DNA from: Candidatus Harrisonbacteria bacterium
GTDB lineage: Bacteria; Patescibacteriota; Minisyncoccia; UBA6257; 1-14-0-10-44-23
Direction: 5' to 3'
Assembly: GCA_023244975.1 (NCBI GenBank)
Contig: JAHFLG010000025.1
Coordinates: forward strand, 1-16,129
Length of the DNA stretch: 16,129 bases
The translations under genes and the position numbers were made by a program. The stretch's first letter is position 1; each line of letters opens with the position of its first letter. This document shows, piece after piece, positions 6,284-11,840 of this stretch. Below the pieces are notes generated by a model. That model saw only the letters and a program-made list of their open reading frames with translations. It was not told where the DNA came from and made no database searches.

Positions 6284-7111
6284 ATGGATATTCTCCGTCG
6301 TTTCAGGAAAGATATTGTGCTTGGAATAGCTCTTTTTTTACTTCCGTTCGTACTCCCTCATATTGGGATTAGTAATTTAAGTTTGCTCGTCACCCCTACT
6401 TCTGGCGTATTCGCAATCGTCACTGGGTTTTTTATCGCAGATGCGATGAGCAACTACCTACGCCTACAGACTTTGATCAGCGAGGAAAATGCCGCGCTCA
6501 TATCTATAGCCGAGAACGCGCGAGAAATAGATCCTGCAAATTCTGTCAAAGTGGATAAAGCTATTGACGACTATATGATCGCGATACTGAATCTGACAAC
6601 TCTCAATCATGCTTCGCACACCGAGCAAGAAGTGGACGCTATCGGCTCTGCAATAGATTCCCTGCGAGTTGAACCTGAGAAGAAAGATTTTTTTGATCAC
6701 ATTTTAAGCATGAAAGATAAGATCTTCGCCTGCCGACAAGAAGTGTCACTGGCCGCAAAGAAAACTCTGACGCCCGGACACTGGATTGTGCTTATCGTCC
6801 TTGGGACGTTAGTCGGGATAACCGTTATTGGCATGCGCGACGGCACAATACTCATCAATCTCGTTACAGGAGTCATGATCATCGGAATGCAGGCCATCTT
6901 AATTCTACTCCGGGAAATGGATAGCAATCACCTTTTGGAACGTAAGCTGGCATATGAAAGTCCTCGTGATGTGTTTCATGCGGTACACCAGCCACCCTAT
7001 TATCCTTCCTTTTCCCCTCTTGGCGCCCGCGTGCCAAATACAATGGGACTATATCGCCTTGGCAGAGATACTAGCAATCAGAGTGAACAGTATGATTTAA
7101 TTAAAATATGA
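6284..7111 (+). CDS. Four-TM membrane protein, DUF4239 (bestrophin-like) type
   Basis: The 275-aa product begins at ATG 6284. An in-frame ATG at 6215 lies upstream of the apparent promoter, so it is less likely. Membrane segments are at about residues 10-27, 34-52, 166-183 and 188-209. They flank a cytosolic helical region that starts with the acidic stretch ISEENAALISIAENAREIDP (65-84). Two N-terminal helices, a helical middle and two C-terminal helices is the layout of DUF4239 proteins, described as bestrophin-like, whose function is not established. The C-terminal 65 residues are soluble. It overlaps the next gene by ATGA, so the pair is translationally coupled. The assignment rests on topology and style rather than a diagnostic motif. 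Confidence 0.6.
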   Translation: MDILRRFRKDIVLGIALFLLPFVLPHIGISNLSLLVTPTSGVFAIVTGFFIADAMSNYLRLQTLISEENAALISIAENAREIDPANSVKVDKAIDDYMIAILNLTTLNHASHTEQEVDAIGSAIDSLRVEPEKKDFFDHILSMKDKIFACRQEVSLAAKKTLTPGHWIVLIVLGTLVGITVIGMRDGTILINLVTGVMIIGMQAILILLREMDSNHLLERKLAYESPRDVFHAVHQPPYYPSFSPLGARVPNTMGLYRLGRDTSNQSEQYDLIKI

Positions 7112-7605
7112 ATGAAACAGCGCCAAATAATGAACAGCAGGAGAGGGGGCCGGCAGCTTTTTTAAAAAAGTACGGGATTTTAGGTGGATATGAAGCAGCT
7201 CTGCTCGTTACCCTAGCCCTTGGCGGCGGAGGCAAGTATGCCGAACTACAACGCGAGTTAGGGAATAAAGACCAAGCACCTGGTATCAATCTCCAACAAA
7301 CCGGCAGGTTCAAGCGGGAAGTTGAAGATCGTTTAAAAAGAAACGATGGAGCGGATCAAATGAATGAAGCTGCTGATGTACGAAAAAAAATAGACACTAT
7401 AGGAAGCGATTTTGATCTTACTCCACAAGGTGTAGCGGCACTGGTAGATTTGGCGGGAAAACGGATGTGGAGCGAAAATGCCGTTAATAAATTTGCCACA
7501 CCGGAAACAATCAAGGCACTCGGAGATGCCATTCAACAAGCAAGCGATGCTGAGCTTGGCGATATCAAACTGCATTTTGGAGTTAAAAAGGAATCTGAAG
7601 CCTAG
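7108..7605 (+). CDS. Hypothetical protein with possible N-terminal membrane helix
   Basis: This 165-aa protein starts at ATG 7108, overlapping the stop of the DUF4239-like gene by 4 nt, so a shared function is likely. A hydrophobic stretch at about residues 23-40 (ILGGYEAALLVTLALGGG) could be a single membrane anchor. The rest is hydrophilic and helical, with Asp/Lys-rich segments and no motif I recognise. Its TAG (7603-7605) shares its last base with the tRNA-Leu 3' remnant, so the gene ends exactly at the distal repeat. Composition is more AT-rich than the thi and infB genes. Confidence 0.7.
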   Translation: MNETAPNNEQQERGPAAFLKKYGILGGYEAALLVTLALGGGGKYAELQRELGNKDQAPGINLQQTGRFKREVEDRLKRNDGADQMNEAADVRKKIDTIGSDFDLTPQGVAALVDLAGKRMWSENAVNKFATPETIKALGDAIQQASDAELGDIKLHFGVKKESEA

Positions 7606-7627
7606 GTTCGACTCCGACCCCGGGCAC
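7605..7627 (+). repeat. Right direct repeat: tRNA-Leu 3' end remnant
   Basis: This 23-bp segment matches 5765-5787 at 20 positions, keeping the T-loop TTCGA and a 3' acceptor strand CCCGGGC that pairs perfectly with the tRNA-Leu 5' acceptor GCCCGGG. Similarity stops on both sides, so no tRNA body is attached. It is consistent with a displaced or carried attachment-site copy. The alternative is a fragment of another tRNA. Confidence 0.6.
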
Positions 7628-7637
7628 CGCACTACTT

Positions 7638-8828
7638 ATGGAAGGCTTCAAACCACAGAATCAAACAATACCGCCAACCCCTCGCTCTGATGAGGCTCGG
7701 GCTCAAACAAGTGTCGCACGAAAACTAGCTCAAGACTTTGAGAGTGCTGGCATTAATGTACAGCTTGTTGAGACGGAGGAGGCTGGCAAGTTCACCGAGG
7801 CGATTGTTTTTCTTAAAGCAGAAAAGCCTAAAGAAAAGATGGTGCGTTTGTTTCGCGGTGTTAACGACGTAGATGAAAATATGCTGGTGCAAGAGCCCTA
7901 CGCTATTCGACATATGGATTATTCTGGAAAAAAGCCTCGAGTTATCGTCCTTGAAGAACTACGCGCCGAGGTTGAAAAACTTGCCCAAGAACCAACCTAC
8001 GAACATCTCGCGGACTATGTTGAAAAAGCCCGGCCGCTACTTAGCGAGCGCGAGAATGATCTGATTGACTACGATTTGGCCCAGATTGAAAAGGCTCTGA
8101 GAGATGGAGACACCTTACGTAATACTTTGGCTGCCATGCAGCACCGCCGGAATGGTGGCGTGCCAGATGTAGGCCTCATGCCATTTGTTTCAGTAAGTGG
8201 AAAGGCGCACGAAGCCCTTGGTTATGCAAGGTCTGGAGGCATATTGGTAATTGATATACCAATCTCAAAAATCGAAGATGGTGGGTATGGAAAAGCGCAC
8301 GATGGAGAAACGCGCATCAGAGGATCTTTTGATTTAAGAGATATCACTGCTTTTATACCTGCTCCGCGGGTGCGCTATGAAGATCGCGAGCAGGAACAGA
8401 AAGATCTTAGTGCGATCTTAGAGAAAGTTTCTGAAGCTGCAGATATGCCCATTTTTACGAACGAAGAAGGCATGCGGCTACGAGAAGAGCAGTCGACCGC
8501 GGCTTTAGCAGAAGATCAACGGCAGCTCCCTATCGATCTAACCTTTATGGAACGTAAAAAAGTGGAATGGACTGCTGCAAGTCGCCAAAAAGCCCTTGCG
8601 GTACTTGAAAAATTTCCGGAAGTGAATGTGAACCTTGAAAGAATCGAGCGGACAGAAAATACATTAGCTTGGGATGTTTATAAAAGAGTTCGTTACGCAA
8701 TTTACGATGAATACCACTATAGACGCAGAAAAATCCCCGGCGAACCTGAGCGAAGTCCATTTGGTTTTGATGCGAGCGAAGAGGGACTGTTACGGCTTCG
8801 CGAATATGTTAAGAATAAAAATCCATGA
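7638..8828 (+). CDS. Large hypothetical protein with possible R-S-E ADP-ribosyltransferase-like domain
   Basis: This 396-aa soluble protein has no signal peptide. Three blocks recall R-S-E class ADP-ribosyltransferases: VRLFRGV with Arg73, the strand MPFVSVSGKAHEALGYAR with Ser185-Val-Ser187, and HDGETRIRGSF with Glu224. Between the last two is ILVIDIPISKI, a buried strand that is usual in that position. The spacings (112 and 37 residues) resemble C3-like enzymes. The region at about 100-165 is helical and charged, and the C-terminal 140 residues are a Glu/Arg-rich helical domain of unknown type. No database check was possible, so the enzyme assignment is tentative and the gene may be an unrelated orphan. 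It begins 11 nt after the tRNA remnant and overlaps the AlaX gene by ATGA. Confidence 0.8.
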   Translation: MEGFKPQNQTIPPTPRSDEARAQTSVARKLAQDFESAGINVQLVETEEAGKFTEAIVFLKAEKPKEKMVRLFRGVNDVDENMLVQEPYAIRHMDYSGKKPRVIVLEELRAEVEKLAQEPTYEHLADYVEKARPLLSERENDLIDYDLAQIEKALRDGDTLRNTLAAMQHRRNGGVPDVGLMPFVSVSGKAHEALGYARSGGILVIDIPISKIEDGGYGKAHDGETRIRGSFDLRDITAFIPAPRVRYEDREQEQKDLSAILEKVSEAADMPIFTNEEGMRLREEQSTAALAEDQRQLPIDLTFMERKKVEWTAASRQKALAVLEKFPEVNVNLERIERTENTLAWDVYKRVRYAIYDEYHYRRRKIPGEPERSPFGFDASEEGLLRLREYVKNKNP

Positions 8829-9544
8829 CTAAATTACTTTACTTAGAAAATTGGAATCAGCTCAGTTGCAGCGCAACCATTCAGGAAGTTGCGACCTACC
8901 AAGATAAACCGGCTATTGTTCTCGACCAGACCGTGTTCTATGCCCAGGGTGGCGGACAGCCGGCTGACAACGGTACCATTACTGGGCCAAACGGATCGTT
9001 CCAGGTTGAAGCGGTGCGCTTTGACAGCGGCATCGTCTATCACATGGGCCAGATAACTGGCGAATTAAAAACTGGCGACACAGTCATCTGTGCCGTCGAG
9101 CCTACACGCCGCGCACTGCACTGCCGGCTGCATTCGGGTGGCCACCTGCTCGACATGGCCATTTATGAACTTGGCTTAGGCTGGGTTCCGGGCAAGGGGT
9201 ACCACTTCCCCGAAGGCCCTTATGTTGAATACGCCGGCACACTGGTGGGTGGCGACAAAGAAAAGATAAAAACTGATATTGAAAAAATCTGCGCAAAATT
9301 AATTGCTGCTGATACCAAAACCAGCATCATCTTTATGCCAAAAGAAAAAATGCACGAGGTCTGCAGGCATGTGCCGGATTATCTACCCGAAGGCAAGCCT
9401 GCCCGCGTAGTGATGTACGGCGATTTTGGAGTCCCCTGCGGCGGCACACACGTAAACAGCCTTGGTGAAATAAAAACTCTGACTATTAGAAAAATACGGC
9501 AGGACGGCGCCAACATCCGCGTCGCCTACGATGTTAGTCGTTAA
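8825..9544 (+). CDS. AlaX-type alanyl-tRNA editing hydrolase
   Basis: AlaX proteins are free-standing relatives of the AlaRS editing domain and deacylate Ser-tRNA-Ala (some also Gly-tRNA-Ala) in the cytosol. The 239-aa product has the N-terminal motif AQGGGQPADNGTI (residues 40-52) and the zinc site H103-x3-H107 (HSGGH) with Cys205 and His209 (CGGTH). There is no C-terminal extension, so it is the medium AlaX-M-like form. Translation is coupled to the upstream 396-aa gene by a 4-nt overlap, even though the upstream protein looks unrelated to tRNA editing. No Shine-Dalgarno is present. After TAA 9544 an 81-bp spacer holds the next promoter. Confidence 0.92.
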   Translation: MTKLLYLENWNQLSCSATIQEVATYQDKPAIVLDQTVFYAQGGGQPADNGTITGPNGSFQVEAVRFDSGIVYHMGQITGELKTGDTVICAVEPTRRALHCRLHSGGHLLDMAIYELGLGWVPGKGYHFPEGPYVEYAGTLVGGDKEKIKTDIEKICAKLIAADTKTSIIFMPKEKMHEVCRHVPDYLPEGKPARVVMYGDFGVPCGGTHVNSLGEIKTLTIRKIRQDGANIRVAYDVSR

Positions 9545-9574
9545 GAAAACAAAAAACACTCCTGGTGCTGACAC

Positions 9575-9602
9575 TTTACATATTACTCTGCGGGTGTATA
9601 CT
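9575..9602 (+). promoter_or_regulatory. Putative promoter for the 102-aa gene
   Basis: The -35 is TTTACA (9575-9580) and the -10 is TATACT (9597-9602), spaced by 16 bp. The predicted start, near 9609, gives a leader of about 17 nt to ATG 9626, with no Shine-Dalgarno. Confidence 0.5.
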
Positions 9603-9625
9603 GGGGAAAAATAACTTAATAAAAT

Positions 9626-9934
9626 ATGAAAGAGATTCCTAGTCCAGAGTATAAGCAAAATGAAGTGTATCAAACACCGGAGATTCCTGTCCCGGATCAC
9701 CTGAAAGAACAGGGTTGGACTGGCATGCTCTCTGTAACGGTTTTAGAGAACGAGATTGATGCTAAAAAAGTCTATACTTTGCGAGTGAACGGAAACTTTA
9801 ATGCAGGTGTTGACGGTATGAATCTTTTGCCGACACTATGTGAGGTTCAAGGTTCATTAGAAGATGCTAAACGGGCAGCGCAGATAATGCTGGATGACAA
9901 TGCCAATTGGCATGATATTAATAAATATAACTAA
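9626..9934 (+). CDS. Small hypothetical protein
   Basis: This 102-aa acidic soluble protein has a Pro/Glu-rich start (residues 1-25). A probable beta-sheet core follows (GMLSVTVLENEIDAKKVYTL and then a Gly/Asn turn), and a helix EDAKRAAQIMLDD lies near the C terminus. I recognise no family. It has its own promoter and is the last plus-strand gene before the bidirectional terminator at 9956-9985, so it is likely a single-gene unit. Confidence 0.75.
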   Translation: MKEIPSPEYKQNEVYQTPEIPVPDHLKEQGWTGMLSVTVLENEIDAKKVYTLRVNGNFNAGVDGMNLLPTLCEVQGSLEDAKRAAQIMLDDNANWHDINKYN

Positions 9935-9955
9935 ACACTAAGATATTTTATCTTC

Positions 9956-9985
9956 AAAAAAACCGCCCGAAAGGGCGGTTTTTTT
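9956..9985. terminator. Bidirectional intrinsic terminator
   Basis: Stem AACCGCCC (9961-9968) and GGGCGGTT (9973-9980) close a GAAA tetraloop. A run of A lies on the left and a run of T on the right, so it works on either strand. It separates the convergent 102-aa gene (plus) and 3D-domain gene (minus). Confidence 0.93.
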
Positions 9986-9991
9986 GAATTC

Positions 9992-10480
9992 TTAATCAAG
10001 CACACTAACAGTAATCTGCCGGCGGCCCCACTGGCGCGCATCGGCCTTACTCTGCATGAGGATATCAAGCACGTTCTTTCCGGTATATCGTTCGTTCATA
10101 CGATCGCGGACAACCTTGGCCTCGCCGTTAACTAGGACGATGGTGCCGATCGGCAGATCGTTGGTCGCAATCGTATTGAAGTTTGCCGGATCACAAATAT
10201 TGGCGCGGCTAGCAGCAATGCAGGGACTACCATCGGTTTCTTCCGAACTTGCCGTATAGGCGCTGGCCTCAAAGGCCAGGGTGCGGCCAATAAAACGGGT
10301 TATAGAAGGTGCGGCAGTCACTGAAGCGAGGTCTTTAACGGCGCTGTCCCCCATGGTTCCCAGGCTGGGCTCAGCCACAACAGAGCTCGTCGGCACCAAA
10401 ACCGCAATAACCGCGGTAATAATACCCTTTTGAAACACAGAACGGAGCAAATCCTTGCCAAACATGTGTTTAAAATTCAT
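9992..10480 (-). CDS. 3D-domain protein, membrane-anchored or secreted
   Basis: This 162-aa protein has a basic N terminus and a hydrophobic segment at about residues 18-35, which is a signal peptide or anchor and places the rest outside the membrane. The C-terminal domain (about 70-161) matches the 3D (Asp-Asp-Asp) beta-barrel family found in YocH, YuiC and MltA-like cell-wall enzymes: FEASAYTASSEETDGSPC, then IATNDLPIGTIVLVNG, VVRDRMN and NVLDILM. The three aspartates are Asp83, Asp126 and Asp139. Cys87 and Cys96 could form a disulfide. A role in peptidoglycan binding or lytic cleavage is inferred from the family. A consensus promoter at 10556-10528 drives it, and its leader contains a terminator-like hairpin. 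Confidence 0.88.
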   Translation of the reverse strand: MNFKHMFGKDLLRSVFQKGIITAVIAVLVPTSSVVAEPSLGTMGDSAVKDLASVTAAPSITRFIGRTLAFEASAYTASSEETDGSPCIAASRANICDPANFNTIATNDLPIGTIVLVNGEAKVVRDRMNERYTGKNVLDILMQSKADARQWGRRQITVSVLD

Positions 10481-10495
10481 ATGATTTTGGCTAAC

Positions 10496-10521
10496 AAAAA
10501 ATCCCTCGACTTCTAGGGATT
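10496..10521 (-). terminator. Terminator-like hairpin in the 5' leader of the 3D-domain gene
   Basis: On the minus strand AATCCCT (10521-10515) pairs with AGGGATT (10506-10500) around an 8-nt loop, followed directly by T6. It begins at about the predicted +1 of the promoter at 10556-10528 and lies 15 nt before the ATG. It is either an attenuator-like or leader-stabilising structure for the 3D gene, or a terminator for hsp20 read-through placed downstream of the promoter. Confidence 0.65.
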
Positions 10522-10527
10522 ACAAGT

Positions 10528-10556
10528 ACTATAGCAGGAGATTCCTACCTTGTCAA
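10528..10556 (-). promoter_or_regulatory. Consensus sigma70-type promoter of the 3D-domain gene
   Basis: On the minus strand, a perfect TTGACA (10556-10551) and TATAGT (10533-10528) are separated by 17 bp. The predicted start is near 10521, giving a leader of about 41 nt that contains the hairpin at 10496-10521. Confidence 0.8.
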
Positions 10557-10608
10557 GACACAAAACCTAAAAACTGTCAAAATAGCCGAAAATAGGCTCA
10601 AGATGGCT

Positions 10609-11064
10609 CTATTTTTCTTCAACTTTGAGTTTCTTGCTGTGATACTTGGCAAATTTGGGCATAGTTATCTTCAGTACTCCATTTTTGATGGTTGCCTCGG
10701 CATTGTCGGCGTCTATCTCCTCCGGCAGGATGACTGAGCGTGAAAAACGGCCCCAGTAGCACTCCTGATAGAAGTAGTTATCATCGCTGACCATATGCAT
10801 CCGCTCGCGATGGCCCCGAATGGTCACCGACTCCGAGGTAATACTGATATCAATATCGTCGCTGTTGACTCCGGCTATGGGGCTCTCAACCACAATGGCG
10901 TGCGGGGTCTGATAGACATCGATAGTAAGCTGACCATCGCGCTCGTCTTGAAGATCAGCGGCATCTTTGCCGTGATAGTCCTCTGAGGCACGTTTAATAT
11001 GAGCCGCAACCGGACCCATCTCCTCGCTCAGCTCCGCAAAATATTTTTTTGGATCTGAATTCAT
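10609..11064 (-). CDS. Small heat shock protein, Hsp20/alpha-crystallin family
   Basis: Hsp20 proteins are ATP-independent holdases that keep unfolding proteins soluble in the cytosol. The 151-aa product carries the alpha-crystallin domain at about residues 44-138, with the diagnostic ATIKNGVLKITMPK (A-x-x-x-N-G-V-L) at 124-137. A short C-terminal tail ends in KKLKVEEK, and no clear I-x-I motif is present. ATG 11064 was chosen over an ATG at 11088, which would add eight residues encoded by the AT-rich repeat. The gene lies 74 bp downstream of prsW on the same strand, with only that repeat between them, so the promoter, if separate, is within the repeat. No heat-shock operator (CIRCE) is seen. 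Confidence 0.93.
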   Translation of the reverse strand: MNSDPKKYFAELSEEMGPVAAHIKRASEDYHGKDAADLQDERDGQLTIDVYQTPHAIVVESPIAGVNSDDIDISITSESVTIRGHRERMHMVSDDNYFYQECYWGRFSRSVILPEEIDADNAEATIKNGVLKITMPKFAKYHSKKLKVEEK

Positions 11065-11065
11065 G

Positions 11066-11140
11066 AATTTACAATTTCTAATTTTCAATTTCAGAATTAA
11101 GGAATTTCATTGTGAATTGGAAATTGATAATTGAAAATTT
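11066..11140. repeat. AT-rich AATTTCTAATTTTCAATTTC-type repeat, inverted pair
   Basis: The prsW-hsp20 intergenic region consists almost wholly of this repeat. One array reads in plus orientation (11070-11092), and a second in opposite orientation (about 11113-11140) ends inside the prsW stop region. The 21 bases at 11072-11092 are identical, on the opposite strand, to 14608-14628 inside tsaD. It could carry promoter-like sequence for hsp20 but no clear pair of boxes stands out. Confidence 0.85.
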
Positions 11141-11831
11141 ATACGGCCTCGGCTGCCTTAAGACGTTCAAAGTCAATGAGGACAAAGAATGAGATTGTGA
11201 ACACAAACAGAATCCCCCAGGTTGCCGGACCAGTTATGATTATAAGGTAATTAAACACCGAGTGCAATAAACTGGCCACAAAAAGACCGGCGAAAATATG
11301 CCAACCAAGATAGCGACGCGTAATCATCCCGACCGCCCAGTGGAAACCGACAATCGCCGAAGTTAAACTATGCAATAAGGTTGCACCCAAAAATCGTAGC
11401 GTCAGTGTTTCCAAGCTTTTAAGGAACGCTCCTGTTTGCAGCAAATTACCATGATTGATAAGAGAAGCTACGTTTTCAACTGCCGCAAAACCTAGAGCGA
11501 CAGTAACCATATAGATCATCGCATCCATGGGTTCATCAAAATCATGCCGACTGCGAACCAGGAAAAATACGGCCGAGAATTTGAGGATTTCTTCAATGGT
11601 TGCAAAGATAGTAACTCCCAGGGGGCTACGGGTGGCGACACCATAGTCTCCGAATAGACTATTCAGTCCTATCTGCAGAAGTAGCGCTACAAAAGTCGTG
11701 AATGCTCCGATAATAAAACCAAAAACAATACTGCGCAGCGCCTCAGGGTGCTTGTGATCCTCATGGTCGAAAAAAATCAGCCAGATGATGCTGGGAACAA
11801 TGCCAAGACCAATCGCTATAACAATAGACAC
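11139..11831 (-). CDS. prsW: PrsW-family intramembrane glutamic protease
   Basis: PrsW proteins are multi-pass membrane proteases. The Bacillus member cleaves an anti-sigma factor at site 1. The 230-aa product has about seven membrane segments and the family's conserved polar residues: Glu80-Glu81 in FATIEEILKF, Glu119 in GFAAVENVAS, His154 in LLHSLTSAIVG and His190 in SLLHSVFNYL. The loop DEPMDAMIYMVTVALGF before Glu119 also fits. Start is GTG 11831, 9 nt after the valS stop, so it is the last gene of the tsaD-valS-prsW run. No anti-sigma partner is visible in the window, so its substrate is unknown. Confidence 0.9.
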   Translation of the reverse strand: MSIVIAIGLGIVPSIIWLIFFDHEDHKHPEALRSIVFGFIIGAFTTFVALLLQIGLNSLFGDYGVATRSPLGVTIFATIEEILKFSAVFFLVRSRHDFDEPMDAMIYMVTVALGFAAVENVASLINHGNLLQTGAFLKSLETLTLRFLGATLLHSLTSAIVGFHWAVGMITRRYLGWHIFAGLFVASLLHSVFNYLIIITGPATWGILFVFTISFFVLIDFERLKAAEAV

Positions 11832-11840
11832 CCTTTTATT

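Noticed and set aside
10561..10608. Terminator just after hsp20
   Set aside because: Only a 4-bp AGCC/GGCT stem with a loose T-rich tail is visible, too weak to call.
11066..11140. CRISPR array or minisatellite in the AT-rich intergenic stretch
   Set aside because: Units are short and degenerate, without regular spacers, and occur in both orientations. It is an interspersed repeat, not a CRISPR.
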